The notes beneath the pieces are model-generated. The model was not told the DNA's origin and did not search any database. It worked only from the letters and a program-made list of their open reading frames with translations. Positions 1 through 9,149 of a stretch of 64,000 bases of DNA are shown one piece after another. The translations under genes were made by a program, and so were the position numbers. Position 1 is the first letter of the stretch; every line of letters begins with the position of its first letter. Location: the NCBI GenBank assembly GCA_016713025.1, contig JADJPZ010000004.1:1364001-1428000 (forward strand). The letters run 5' to 3'. The stretch is from Saprospiraceae bacterium. GTDB lineage: Bacteria > Bacteroidota > Bacteroidia > Chitinophagales > Saprospiraceae.

Positions 1-1037
1 ACCAATAACAGCACTCCATGAATAATAGCCGACAACTTGGTCCTTGCTCCTGAATTGATATTTGCTGATGTTCTCACTACTACTGATGTCATGGGTAATC
101 CGCCTATCAGTCCGCTGAGTACATTTCCGATACCCTGAGCTTTTAATTCAGTATTGGTGCTGGTGTACCTCTTATATACATCCATGCGATCACTTGCCTC
201 TATGCACAACAAAGTCTCAATAGAAGCAACAATCGCCAGTGTCACAGCCACTGTCCATACTGCCTTACTGGTAAGACCTGAAAAATCCGGTAATGTGATC
301 AGAGAGCCGATTTCTGAAATTGAATTTAGCACCGGAAGTGTCACTAAATGTGATGAATCTAATCTCAGGCCCGATCCTGTTTGTATAAAAATTTCATTTA
401 TTATAATACCCGCCAATACGGCAACCAAGGCGCCCGGCAATAATTTTATTTTCTTCAGAGCAGGTACTTTGTCCCACATCAACAGTATACCTAAGGATAC
501 CACAGTGATTATTGTCGCACCTATGCTGATATGGTCAAATGATTCTAGCAGAGTAGTAAAAGTATTTCCGCCTGATTTCTCTTCAAAAGCAAGGTCTCCT
601 TCAGTATCTTTGTCATATCCGAAAGCATGTGGTATTTGCTTTAAAAATATGATGACGCCTATACCTGCAAGCATGCCTTCTATTACATTATTGGGAAAAT
701 AGTTTGATATACTTCCCGCTTTAAGAAAACCAAGTATAAGCTGTAGGGCACCAGATAATACTACTGCAAGTAAAAATAACTCAAATGATCCCAAAGTCGT
801 GATCGAAGATAACACTATCGCAGCCAAACCGGCAGCAGGTCCTGAGACGCTTACGTGAGAATTACTTAAAAATCCAACTACCAGACCACCAATGATACCC
901 GCAATGATCCCTGAAAACAAAGGCGCACCGGATGCCAGTGCAATACCGAGACATAATGGCAATGCTACAAGAAATACCACAAGTCCTGATGCAAAATCTG
1001 AATTTAAATGTTTTGTTGTTAAAAATTTGTTTTCCAT
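1..1037 (-). CDS. SulP family anion permease (C-terminus cut off by window edge)
   Basis: The frame runs leftward from an ATG at 1035-1037 (Met-Glu-Asn-Lys-Phe) and leaves the window, so about 345 N-terminal residues are visible and any STAS domain is missing. The N-terminus has the SulP hallmark VFLVALPLCLGIALASGAP, followed by a conserved VSGPAAGLAAI segment and a series of hydrophobic helices. Family knowledge: SulP proteins move sulfate, bicarbonate, chloride or dicarboxylates across the inner membrane. The substrate cannot be read from sequence. A second SulP gene lies at 3258-4895 in the opposite orientation. The two differ clearly in sequence, so they are paralogs rather than a recent duplication. 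The family call is secure; the substrate is unknown. Confidence 0.9.
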   Translation of the reverse strand, partial: MENKFLTTKHLNSDFASGLVVFLVALPLCLGIALASGAPLFSGIIAGIIGGLVVGFLSNSHVSVSGPAAGLAAIVLSSITTLGSFELFLLAVVLSGALQLILGFLKAGSISNYFPNNVIEGMLAGIGVIIFLKQIPHAFGYDKDTEGDLAFEEKSGGNTFTTLLESFDHISIGATIITVVSLGILLMWDKVPALKKIKLLPGALVAVLAGIIINEIFIQTGSGLRLDSSHLVTLPVLNSISEIGSLITLPDFSGLTSKAVWTVAVTLAIVASIETLLCIEASDRMDVYKRYTSTNTELKAQGIGNVLSGLIGGLPMTSVVVRTSANINSGARTKLSAIIHGVLLL

Positions 1038-1195
1038 TTTTTGTTTAATTTATAAAAATAAGATGACTAAAAAACATTTTTCGGTCAATCCTAATCAATT
1101 TATAATCAAGGCTATATAATGCCAAATAGCTTGATGATTAAAAAGTGTGCAATTTCTATTCTTTATTAAAATAATAGAAATTGCATATATAAAAA

Positions 1196-1516
1196 TTAAA
1201 CTTCCGGTGGATTGTCAGGTGGTGGTTTTATTCCTGCCTCATTGTGATGCAATGAATAATAAGCATTTTGTTGATTCCATTCATTGTTCTTAATGCAACA
1301 AACTACCATGTTTTTCTGTGGCGTAAATAAATATTCGTCGAGCTTCTCACCTGGTTTAGAAGACTTTTCATCAGAAGAGTTTTCTTCTTCCCCTCCCAAA
1401 ATAATAGAAATTTTGACACCTTTGTATTGAGCAATAGTTGTATATATGGTACAATGTACCATTGCAAGTAAAAAGACTATCGATATATACTTACCCAACA
1501 TGATTATACTTAACAT
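1196..1516 (-). CDS. Small predicted secreted or anchored protein, unknown function
   Basis: This frame encodes 106 residues from an ATG at 1516, with an alternative Met at residue 6. It starts with a hydrophobic segment (about residues 6-26, GKYISIVFLLAMVHC) that could be a signal peptide or anchor. An acidic, lysine-rich stretch follows (GGEEENSSDEKSSKPGEK), then a CC pair near residue 73 and a proline-rich end, KPPPDNPPEV. I do not recognise a family. It sits just outside the IS30 element, and another small protein with a hydrophobic N-terminus and a proline-rich tail lies on the other side (2680-2970). Its frame is clean and not overlapped by a stronger gene, which argues that it is real. 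Confidence 0.5.
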   Translation of the reverse strand: MLSIIMLGKYISIVFLLAMVHCTIYTTIAQYKGVKISIILGGEEENSSDEKSSKPGEKLDEYLFTPQKNMVVCCIKNNEWNQQNAYYSLHHNEAGIKPPPDNPPEV

Positions 1517-1561
1517 TAAAAATTATTATTTGTTCAATTAAAAAAATTCATTAATTCTTAG

Positions 1562-2659
1562 ATTCAAGTTATAAATGCAACTTTTCGGGAGGTAAAAATG
1601 CCTTTATCAATTTTTTTCAAAGGAAAGGAGTACAACTCCCTTCCCCTGAATGGTAAAGTCACTATATTGTCTCCCGTCCAAAGATGCCAATATGAGTCAC
1701 TTAACACAAGAACAAAGGTACACAATAAGTGTGATGAAGAAACAAGGTTATAAACAAAAAGATATATCAATAGCCATCGGTAAAGATAAATCAGTAATTA
1801 GCAGAGAACTCAAGAGGAATTGCAATCAGCGTAACGGTATATACCACTGCGATCTGGCGCAAAGCAAGTACGTTAAACGGCAAAAAGACAAGCCGCGTGC
1901 CATCAAGTTTACAGAAGAAGTCAGGCAATATGTAGACAAGCAACTGGAACAAAAGTGGAGTCCTGAGCAAATCAGCAAAACCCCGGCACCTGGTGGGTTG
2001 CAGATGGTGAGCCATGAGCGCATCTATCAATATATCATCGCCGACAAGAAAAAAGGAGGTGATAAGTACAAACATTTGAGGCGCAAGAAGAAGTACAAAA
2101 GGCGATGTGTGACGGAAGATCGTCGAGGAAAACTAACAAACACCAAGAGTATCCACGACAGACCACAAGAGGTCGACCGCAGGTCGCGATATGGTGATTA
2201 TGAAGTAGATTTAATAGTCGGCGCAAATCATAAAGGAGGGCTGTTGACCATGAATGATAGGAAGACGGGCCTCGTAAAGATAAGGAAGATAGAGGGTAAA
2301 AACTCAAAACAAATCGCCAAACTCATCGTAGCAGCCCTAAAACATGAGAAGGGGCGAATACACAGTATAACATCCGACAATGGTCGGGAATTTGCAGATC
2401 ACCAATATATAAGTAACAAGCTGGGCATTGACTTTTATTTTGCAGACCCATACAGTTCTTGGCAAAGAGGTTCAAATGAAAATTTAAACGGTTTGATTCG
2501 TCAATATTTTCCTAAAAAAACTAACTTTGACACAGTTTCCAAAGAAGATGTAAAGAAGGTAGAAAATCAACTTAATAAAAGACCTCGCAAAAGGTTTGGA
2601 TTTAAGTCGCCAATACAGGAATATAATTTATTAACTAAAGTTGCATTTGCCGCTTGAAT
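1562..2659 (+). mobile_element. IS30-family insertion sequence
   Basis: One intact transposase gene is bracketed by imperfect inverted repeats. The left repeat is 1562-1584 and the right repeat, in inverse orientation, is 2637-2659. Both contain ATTCAAG, then four non-matching bases, then AAATGCAACTTT. The right repeat overlaps the end of the transposase gene, as is usual in this family. The length of about 1.1 kb is normal for IS30 elements. I could not identify a convincing short target duplication, so the outer limits may be off by a few bases. Confidence 0.75.
1692..2657 (+). CDS. IS30-family transposase
   Basis: The protein has 321 residues from the ATG at 1692 (MSHLTQEQRYTISVMKKQGY); an in-frame upstream start would add 14 atypical residues. 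The N-terminus carries an IS30-type helix-turn-helix (KDISIAIGKDKSVISRELKRN). A DDE-type integrase core follows, with Asp in GDYEVDLIVG, Asp in TSDNGREFADH and Glu in GSNENLNGLIRQYFPK, all present and in the expected order. No frameshift is visible, so the element may still be active. It performs DNA cleavage and strand transfer at the element ends. Confidence 0.92.
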   Translation: MSHLTQEQRYTISVMKKQGYKQKDISIAIGKDKSVISRELKRNCNQRNGIYHCDLAQSKYVKRQKDKPRAIKFTEEVRQYVDKQLEQKWSPEQISKTPAPGGLQMVSHERIYQYIIADKKKGGDKYKHLRRKKKYKRRCVTEDRRGKLTNTKSIHDRPQEVDRRSRYGDYEVDLIVGANHKGGLLTMNDRKTGLVKIRKIEGKNSKQIAKLIVAALKHEKGRIHSITSDNGREFADHQYISNKLGIDFYFADPYSSWQRGSNENLNGLIRQYFPKKTNFDTVSKEDVKKVENQLNKRPRKRFGFKSPIQEYNLLTKVAFAA

Positions 2660-2679
2660 TCAGGCTTTTACAAGATTAT

Positions 2680-2970
2680 ATGAGCGATAAGTTGAACAAA
2701 TATTGTGTGTGGCTGATATTAATTGGTTTTCTGAATCTTACTTTCAGTACTAATCAATTAAATGGCTTTACTTTTGAAACTGAATATTGTGAACAAATAG
2801 ATGCAGAAGGCTTTCAAGCCATTGATATTACAGAAAATGTATTTTCTAATGAGTTTATTATTTGCAGCCCATTCCTTTCTCTTGTAAGTGAAAGATCCTT
2901 TCCGGAAATTCAAATCTATATAACTCATACAGACTTCACTATAGATACTCCTCCTCCCGACATGACTTAA
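2680..2970 (+). CDS. Small predicted secreted protein, unknown function
   Basis: This frame encodes 96 residues from the ATG at 2680 (MSDKLNKYC), 20 bp beyond the right end of the IS30 element. Residues 8-25 (YCVWLILIGFLNLTFS) form a hydrophobic signal- or anchor-like helix. The rest is polar, with a few Cys, and the C-terminus is TPPPDMT. No family was recognised. The insertion next door may have separated it from its promoter. Its general plan (short, N-terminal helix, proline-rich end) resembles the protein at 1196-1516, but I cannot show homology by eye. Confidence 0.45.
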   Translation: MSDKLNKYCVWLILIGFLNLTFSTNQLNGFTFETEYCEQIDAEGFQAIDITENVFSNEFIICSPFLSLVSERSFPEIQIYITHTDFTIDTPPPDMT

Positions 2971-3257
2971 ACAGATAATACCACCCTCAAAGTAGGTAAA
3001 GACATTTCTTCATCTTTGGTGTTATCGAACTTTCGTATGACAACTTTATTTATTTTTTGGTGATGTCGAATATTCATTTTGCATGAAATCGACTTAAAAA
3101 AATAATCATGTTGCCACAACTATTGTTCATACTCAATTTGTCAATTATAAAAATACAAAATTAATATGGACATGGCTATTTTCATCAAAATATTTTCTTT
3201 TTGTGATTTGGCAACGGTCCAACCTTTTTTAAAAAATACAAACAAAATTTTCTTTTT

Positions 3258-4895
3258 ATGATTTCAAAAGATACTTTACGCGGAGATCTTTTTGGTGGTA
3301 TCACAGCAGGTATTGTGGCGCTGCCACTAGCGTTGGCCTTTGGGGTTCAGTCTGGTTTGGGCGCAGCTGCGGGACTTTATGGAGCAATAGGTCTCGGTAT
3401 ATTTGCGGCCTTATTTGGTGGCACCAATACTCAGGTGAGTGGCCCGACAGGACCTATGACAGTTGTTTCTTCAGCTATGATCGCCTTAATTATTGGCCAA
3501 AAAGGCAGTCTTGAAGCTGCAATTCCTGCTATTCTTTTGACTTTTGTGCTTGCAGGTGCTTTTATGATTGTCATGGGATTTGTCAAAATAGGTCAATACA
3601 TTAAATATATCCCATACCCTGTAGTATCGGGCTTTATGACCGGTATAGGCGTGATTATTATATTCCTACAGTTATTTCCTATGCTTGGCCATGTTTCTCC
3701 CAAAACTATACCGGAGATCATAATGAATCTCGGGACACCATTTTCAGCCATTCATTGGCCTTCACTGGGTATGACATTATTAACCATGGCTATCATCTAT
3801 CTTTTTCCACGCATCACCAAAACGATACCCAGTACACTTGCCGCTTTGTCAGGAGTCACAATATTATCCGTTTTCCTGGACTCAGGAGTGGCAGTCATCG
3901 GTGATATCCCCAAGGGTTTGCCCACGATTCATTTTAACATTCTTTCTGCCATTTCGGAGTATAATCTTATTTTGATGCCTGCCGTCACGCTGGCAGCATT
4001 AGGCGCTATCGATAGCCTGCTCACTTCGGTGGTTGCTGACAATGTAACTAAAACAAGCCATAACTCCAATAAAGAACTCATAGGACAGGGTATCGGAAAT
4101 ATGGTGGCTGGATTTATAGGTGGAATACCCGGAGCAGGAGCAACAATGAGGACATTGGTCAATATAAAATCAGGCGGAAAAACAAAATTGTCAGGAGCCA
4201 TTCACGGCGTATTTTTATTATTGGTATTAGTAGGTCTGGGATCATTGGCATCCCGAATACCACTGCCTGTGCTATCAGGTATTCTATTGACTGTAGGTAT
4301 AGATATAGTCGATAAAAGAGGACTCAGCCATATCGGAAAGATCACCAAATCGGATGCATTTGTTCTTGTTTTGGTATTGATTTTGACAGTTTTTGTCGAT
4401 CTTTTGCAGGCAGTAGCAGCCGGCATGATCGTATCATCTGTCATTTTTATCAAACAGATGGGTGATATCACACAAAAGGAGTCGGCCAGTACATCTATGC
4501 AAACTTCCAAAGAACAGGAAAAGCTTCATGAAAGATACCATATACCTGAGAATATCAGAAAACATGTCGCCATAAAAAAAATCAATGGCCCACTCTTCTT
4601 CGGTAATAGCGAGTATTTTATGCAATTAGGAAAAAAAGTTACAGAGGATGCGAAGTTGTTAATTATAGACATGAAAAGAGTACCCTACATCGATCAGTCC
4701 GGTCTATACTCACTAGAATCTATCATACTCAATCTTGAACAAAAAAATGTGCAGGTATATATACTGCATTTGCAGAAACAACCGGAATCCATGATGCGCA
4801 ATATCAGTCTTATCCCGAATGTGGTTGAAGAAAATACTCTCTTTGATGACGAAGAGCTATGTGCAGAGGCAATCAAGTTATTTTTAAAAGAATAA
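3258..4895 (+). CDS. SulP family anion permease with STAS domain
   Basis: The protein has 545 residues, normal for full-length SulP. The permease core begins with GGITAGIVALPLALAFGVQS, then QVSGPTGPMTVVSSAM, and continues through about a dozen hydrophobic helices. A C-terminal STAS domain spans roughly residues 435-545 and contains KRVPYIDQSGLYSLESI. The carbonic anhydrase gene starts 12 bp after its stop, so the two are almost certainly co-transcribed. Family knowledge: SulP/carbonic anhydrase pairing is common and is usually read as bicarbonate transport coupled to CO2/HCO3- interconversion. The bicarbonate assignment here is inference from that context. It is related to, but distinct from, the SulP at 1-1037. 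Confidence 0.93.
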   Translation: MISKDTLRGDLFGGITAGIVALPLALAFGVQSGLGAAAGLYGAIGLGIFAALFGGTNTQVSGPTGPMTVVSSAMIALIIGQKGSLEAAIPAILLTFVLAGAFMIVMGFVKIGQYIKYIPYPVVSGFMTGIGVIIIFLQLFPMLGHVSPKTIPEIIMNLGTPFSAIHWPSLGMTLLTMAIIYLFPRITKTIPSTLAALSGVTILSVFLDSGVAVIGDIPKGLPTIHFNILSAISEYNLILMPAVTLAALGAIDSLLTSVVADNVTKTSHNSNKELIGQGIGNMVAGFIGGIPGAGATMRTLVNIKSGGKTKLSGAIHGVFLLLVLVGLGSLASRIPLPVLSGILLTVGIDIVDKRGLSHIGKITKSDAFVLVLVLILTVFVDLLQAVAAGMIVSSVIFIKQMGDITQKESASTSMQTSKEQEKLHERYHIPENIRKHVAIKKINGPLFFGNSEYFMQLGKKVTEDAKLLIIDMKRVPYIDQSGLYSLESIILNLEQKNVQVYILHLQKQPESMMRNISLIPNVVEENTLFDDEELCAEAIKLFLKE

Positions 4896-4906
4896 AACAA
4901 AACAAA

Positions 4907-5545
4907 ATGAGTCAATTATATCAAAGTTTATTAGAAAAAAATAAGAATTGGGTAGCAAAGCGAATAGCTTCTGACCCTGATTATTTCTTGAGACAAAGTG
5001 AAAGTCAGTCTCCTAAATTCCTTTGGATCGGGTGTTCTGATAGTCGTGTACCAGCCAATGAGATCACAGGAACAGAGGCGGGTGATGTTTTTGTCCATCG
5101 CAATATCGCCAATATGGTGGTCCACACGGATATGAATTTACTCAGTGTATTGGATTATGCTGTTAATGTTTTGAAGGTAAGACATATTATCGTATGCGGT
5201 CATTATGGCTGTGGCGGCGTAAAAGCTGCTATGGGCAATTCGAATATTGGTATCATCGATAACTGGATAAGACATATTAAAGATGTGTACAGATTTCATT
5301 ATCGGGAGCTGGATGCTATAGAAGATGAAAAGGCAAAATTTGACCGTTTTGTTGAGCTCAATGTAGTAGAACAGGTTATGGATCTTGCCAAAACATCCAT
5401 AGTTCAGGGAGCATGGAATAAGGGACAGGATCTTTGGATTCATGGTTGGGTGTATGATATCCGCAATGGATTGGTCAAGGACCTTGAAGTCAATTTTGGT
5501 AGCAATGAAGAATTGCCTGATGTGTACAAGCTGGAAATTATCTGA
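4907..5545 (+). CDS. Beta-class carbonic anhydrase
   Basis: The protein has 212 residues from the ATG at 4907, chosen because the homologous N-terminus (MSQLYQSLLEKNKNWV) starts there; an upstream in-frame start would overlap the SulP gene. The zinc and active-site motif CSDSR gives Cys43, Asp45 and Arg47. HYGCGG supplies His99 and Cys102. Length and motif spacing match bacterial beta-class enzymes. It interconverts CO2 and bicarbonate in the cytoplasm and has no signal peptide. It directly follows the SulP gene, fitting supply or use of bicarbonate carried by that permease, possibly feeding the PEP carboxylase encoded elsewhere in the window. Confidence 0.95.
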   Translation: MSQLYQSLLEKNKNWVAKRIASDPDYFLRQSESQSPKFLWIGCSDSRVPANEITGTEAGDVFVHRNIANMVVHTDMNLLSVLDYAVNVLKVRHIIVCGHYGCGGVKAAMGNSNIGIIDNWIRHIKDVYRFHYRELDAIEDEKAKFDRFVELNVVEQVMDLAKTSIVQGAWNKGQDLWIHGWVYDIRNGLVKDLEVNFGSNEELPDVYKLEII

Positions 5546-5982
5546 GACTGAATACCTAACGCCGGTTTACCTTTTCATGTTTGAGCTTAATCGAGCAATT
5601 TAATATTTTTCAAGTTTAGGTTGCGTCTGCTTTCGAAGAAAGAGTATATTTTTTCTACTATGAATGCATTGCATCTTGCTGATAATACCGAATATAATAC
5701 CCAATCCAATCAAAGGTTTGATTGGTTCCTTTCATTAAATCGTGATTTCTATTACGATTTTGGGTCGTATGATTCAGTTTGGCTCGCAGCTAATACTGAA
5801 TGTAGCTGGTCAAGACGATTTTTTAAAAAAAATGTCCTGATCGGGACAGACACGTACCGAAAGTTCAAGTGTAGATTGACACGGTACGACCAAAAATATA
5901 ACGCTGGCTAAAATAATCAGCGAAAACAGAATTTTTTTTATCATGTTTTCGCTGATTAAATTTTCTGACAAAATAAAATAAC
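5546..5982. other. 437-bp intergenic region with repeat and hairpins, no convincing gene
   Basis: This lies between the carbonic anhydrase gene and the convergent deiminase gene. It holds one copy of a 65-66 bp dispersed repeat (5636-5701). It also has short inverted repeats, including AAATCGT/ACGATTT and CGTACCG/CGGTACG. A possible 44-residue minus-strand frame (5810-5944) begins with a hydrophobic stretch, MIKKILFSLIILASVIFL, but ends soon after. It could be a remnant of a lipoprotein gene, and I do not call it. Confidence 0.5.
5636..5701 (+). repeat. Dispersed repeat, copy 1 (partner at 21801-21865)
   Basis: About 66 bp aligns with 21801-21865 with one indel and a scatter of substitutions. 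Shared blocks are AAGAAAGA, ACTATG, ATTGCATC and AATATAATACC. Both copies are intergenic and on the same strand. Function unknown. Confidence 0.55.
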
Positions 5983-7128
5983 CTACAATGGTTGCTGCTG
6001 CGTCACACAATGGATCATTCCACCGTTTTCGTATAAGTTACGGACATCAATACCAACGACCGTTTTTGTTGGGTAAAGCGACTGCAAGATATTTTTGGCA
6101 ACCTGATCGTTGGGATCATTATAAAATGGTACTAAAACCTTTGTATTAGCTACATAAAAATTGACATACGAACCTTTATACCCTAGGTTTTTGCCATAAG
6201 CTGTTTTTACATTATTTTGAGTCAATGGAAGATGCACGAAATCGTATGCTTGACCGTTGGCATCTTTTGCAGCATAGAGTTTAGTGATGTCAGACTGTGG
6301 TACCTCCCAGTAATTTAGATTTGTTGCGTTCATGGTGACGATGGTATTTTCGTCCCCAAATCTTGCAAAACCATCGATATGCATATCTGTGACTTCCAAA
6401 CCAGGGACACCATCGAGCCATATAAAGTTTGTCACACCAAGATATTGAGTAAAAATACCTTCTGCCTGTGCTTGTGTCATGCCTTTATTGCGATTGCTAT
6501 TCAAGATTGAACTCTTAGTCGCCATAAAAGTACCATTGCCATCTATCTCAAATCCACCACCTTCGACCTTCATTGTACTATTCAGATTTACCACTGATTT
6601 TCCTGTGGCAGTACCAATAGATTTAGGTATAGGATTACATAATGAAAACGGAGCTTTGTTGCCCCAGCCATTGAAGCCCCAATCTAGAATAACCAATTGA
6701 TTGCTGCTGTTTTCAACATAAATAGGGCCATTGTCTCTAACCCAGACATCATTGGTTTTGAATATCCTGAAATCTACATTTGTTAAGGGTACGCTTGCAG
6801 CATTTAGCAAACCGGTGATTCTATTTTTTTCAGTATTGTTGTAAGCGATGATGTGCACTTTTTCGCACTGTACCAGCTGTTTTGTCATCGCTACCCATGT
6901 AGGATCGAGCCTGTTTCTGTAGGTGGTGCCATACTGATAGTGATGTGGCCACTGCAACCAAGTGCCTTCGTGTGGTTGTGTTTCGTCAGGCATGTAGTAT
7001 GTTGACGACCTTAACTCTGTGTTGACTGCTTGATCTGAAGATTGCATGGTTTCTTCTTTACTGCATGATGAAAATAGGATAGTAACTGTGCATAAAAATG
7101 CTGAAGCAAAAAATCGAAAACCTTTCAT
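5983..7128 (-). CDS. Agmatine deiminase / peptidylarginine deiminase family lipoprotein (paralog 1)
   Basis: The protein has 381 residues. The N-terminus is a lipoprotein signal, with a hydrophobic run and a lipobox ending at Cys22 (ILFSSC), so the enzyme should be anchored outside the cytoplasm. The guanidine-deiminase core is complete: DVWVRDNGPIY (Asp127, Arg131, Asp132), a Glu in VEGGGFEIDG (Glu189), DMHIDGFARF (His250, Asp252) and the nucleophile in GGMIHCVTQQQP (Cys374). Family knowledge: PF04371 enzymes hydrolyse agmatine to N-carbamoylputrescine and ammonia, while the related Porphyromonas enzyme citrullinates C-terminal arginines. Classical agmatine deiminases are cytoplasmic, so the lipoprotein form is notable. 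Two close paralogs are at 11686-12819 and 12870-13964. It is divergent from the histidine kinase gene. Confidence 0.88.
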   Translation of the reverse strand: MKGFRFFASAFLCTVTILFSSCSKEETMQSSDQAVNTELRSSTYYMPDETQPHEGTWLQWPHHYQYGTTYRNRLDPTWVAMTKQLVQCEKVHIIAYNNTEKNRITGLLNAASVPLTNVDFRIFKTNDVWVRDNGPIYVENSSNQLVILDWGFNGWGNKAPFSLCNPIPKSIGTATGKSVVNLNSTMKVEGGGFEIDGNGTFMATKSSILNSNRNKGMTQAQAEGIFTQYLGVTNFIWLDGVPGLEVTDMHIDGFARFGDENTIVTMNATNLNYWEVPQSDITKLYAAKDANGQAYDFVHLPLTQNNVKTAYGKNLGYKGSYVNFYVANTKVLVPFYNDPNDQVAKNILQSLYPTKTVVGIDVRNLYENGGMIHCVTQQQPL

Positions 7129-7386
7129 TTTAAAATTATTGTAGTGATAAATAAAAACTAATTACGCTACAAAAGTATGGGCACATGGAATAGCAAAAAA
7201 ATCTTAGTAATCGTTGGATTTATATATGTACCGGATGCATCAATTTACGGTATGAATGGTGCTTTTAAGACAAAATATCTATTCGTACTATAAAAAGTGT
7301 ATTTCGTTCCATAAATGTATGCATTGGTGAATAGATGGCTGAAAATCTCGGTTTCTGACTATCTTTGTGACACAAAATTCTCATTA

Positions 7387-8394
7387 ATGTCAAATCAAAA
7401 AAATTTTCAGAAACCATACTTAGAGCATCTTGCTTTTTGGGTGTTTATGTTACTTTTTATATTTGATTATCATTTTGTGGATGGCAATTGGTGGATAGGT
7501 ATAAGAAATGCTTTGCTGGAAATATCTACTTACGCTATTATCGTATATCTAAATTTGAAAATACTGATACCTTATTTTTTACAAAGGAAGAAAATTACGC
7601 TTTATATAATTTGCATCGTTTGTTCAATTTTACTTTATGTTTTTGTTGTAAAATTATCCGGGCTTGAAACTATATTTTACAGTTTTTCAGGAAGCAGAAA
7701 TGTATTTTCAATGATACTCAATACTTCTCTTTTTCTCATGATCTCTACACTCTATTGGTATTTCAAGCAATGGTCTATTGAGCGTGAAAACAAATTGAAA
7801 ATGAAGACTGAAAAACTAGAGTTTGAACTGGATTTTTTACGTAGTCAGATAAGTCCACACTTTATATTCAATAGTCTAAATAATGTGTATGCACTTGCTC
7901 TCCAAAAGCATGACAATACTGCACCAATGATAGCCAAAATTTCTAATATCATGCGCTACATTATCTATGACACAAAAGAAGGAAAAGTTTCGTTGGATAA
8001 AGAACTCAATATCCTACAAACCTACATTGACCTGCACATGTATCGTCAGCCGATGTCACAAAACATTGACTTTTATAAAGAAGGCAACCTCAGCCCATGG
8101 TCCATAACACCGAGTCTATTGATTGATTTTATTGAAAACACATTCAAGCACAGCAATTTTCATCAAGATAAAGATGCATGGATCAAGATAAGTGCTGAAG
8201 TCAGCGAAGATGGAACATTTGACTTTACAACAGAAAATAACATTTCGAAAGAAATATCTCCCAAAGGCGGCCTAGGCTTATCTAATGTTCAGAGACAAAT
8301 GGAGCTAAGATATCCCAACATCCACAAAATACATACACAGGCAGTAGACAATATTTACACCATGACCCTTCAAATAAAACTATCAGGCGTATGA
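7387..8394 (+). CDS. LytS/YehU-type sensor histidine kinase
   Basis: The protein has 335 residues from the ATG at 7387, chosen over an upstream start because a TATCTTTG box at 7360-7367 lies inside the longer frame. The first 130 or so residues carry about four transmembrane helices and no recognisable extracellular sensor domain. A coiled linker then leads to the His_kinase (PF06580) box FLRSQISPHFIFNSLNNV, with the phospho-acceptor at His158. It ends with an ATPase domain containing IDFIENTFKHS and GGLGLSNVQRQMELRY. The stop overlaps the start of the LytTR regulator by four bases (ATGA), so they form a coupled operon. It is divergent from deiminase paralog 1, whose expression it may control (inference). 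Confidence 0.93.
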   Translation: MSNQKNFQKPYLEHLAFWVFMLLFIFDYHFVDGNWWIGIRNALLEISTYAIIVYLNLKILIPYFLQRKKITLYIICIVCSILLYVFVVKLSGLETIFYSFSGSRNVFSMILNTSLFLMISTLYWYFKQWSIERENKLKMKTEKLEFELDFLRSQISPHFIFNSLNNVYALALQKHDNTAPMIAKISNIMRYIIYDTKEGKVSLDKELNILQTYIDLHMYRQPMSQNIDFYKEGNLSPWSITPSLLIDFIENTFKHSNFHQDKDAWIKISAEVSEDGTFDFTTENNISKEISPKGGLGLSNVQRQMELRYPNIHKIHTQAVDNIYTMTLQIKLSGV

Positions 8395-9149
8395 TTAAGT
8401 ACACTTGCATTATCGTAGATGACGAGCCGCTTGCCAGACAAATATTACAGTCTTATGCAGATAAAATTCCTTATCTCGATGTTGTCGCGGTATGTCAAAA
8501 CGCCATAGAAGCCAAACTTGCTATTCAGGAGAAGAAGCCGGATATCTTGTACATTGACATACAAATGCCCAATTTATCAGGTTTAGAATTGCTCAAGATG
8601 CTCTCCAATAAACCTGCTACGGTGTTGACAACTGCGTACTCTGAATATGCCATAAATGGGTACGAGCTTGATGTCATTGATTATCTTCTCAAACCCATAG
8701 AATTTGAACGTTTTTTTAAAGCTACCAATAAATGTATGGAGTGGATCGGCAAAACAAGCCAGGCAGCACTCGATACATCCTTAAAGCTTACTACAGAAAA
8801 TGTGGACACTCGGTCAGAAAGTAAAGGCAATTACTTTTTTGTAAAATCAGATTATAAGACTGTCAAAATAGTATTTGATGATATACAATATATCGAAGCA
8901 CTCCAGAAATATGTACGCATACATACCCAAAAGGAGCGTATCGTCACACTGATGTCCATGAATCAGCTAGAAGATGCTTTGCCCAAAAACCAATTTGTAC
9001 GGATACACCGATCGCACATTATCAATATCGATAATGTGGATAATATAGAAGGTAATATTGTGACTGTAGGAAAATTTAAACTACCCCTAAGCAAAGGCCA
9101 AAAAGAAGTATTTTTAGACTTTATCAAGGTAAGAAAGTTGGGGTTTTGA
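8391..9149 (+). CDS. LytTR-family response regulator
   Basis: The protein has 252 residues. The receiver domain spans about residues 1-120, with the acidic pocket VDDE, phospho-acceptor Asp56 (LYIDIQMP), and a conserved Thr/Ser and Lys region (TTAYSEYA ... LLKPIEF). A LytTR DNA-binding domain covers about residues 145-250 (FVRIHRSHIINIDNV). It is translationally coupled to the upstream kinase gene. LytTR regulators bind paired short direct repeats upstream of target promoters; the targets here are unknown. The neighbouring deiminase gene is the obvious candidate by proximity. Confidence 0.95.
   Translation: MIKYTCIIVDDEPLARQILQSYADKIPYLDVVAVCQNAIEAKLAIQEKKPDILYIDIQMPNLSGLELLKMLSNKPATVLTTAYSEYAINGYELDVIDYLLKPIEFERFFKATNKCMEWIGKTSQAALDTSLKLTTENVDTRSESKGNYFFVKSDYKTVKIVFDDIQYIEALQKYVRIHTQKERIVTLMSMNQLEDALPKNQFVRIHRSHIINIDNVDNIEGNIVTVGKFKLPLSKGQKEVFLDFIKVRKLGF

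Noticed and set aside
5621..5911. Plus-strand 96-codon frame containing one copy of the 66-bp repeat
   Set aside because: The related copy at 21801 does not keep the frame, so the similarity is at DNA level, not protein level.
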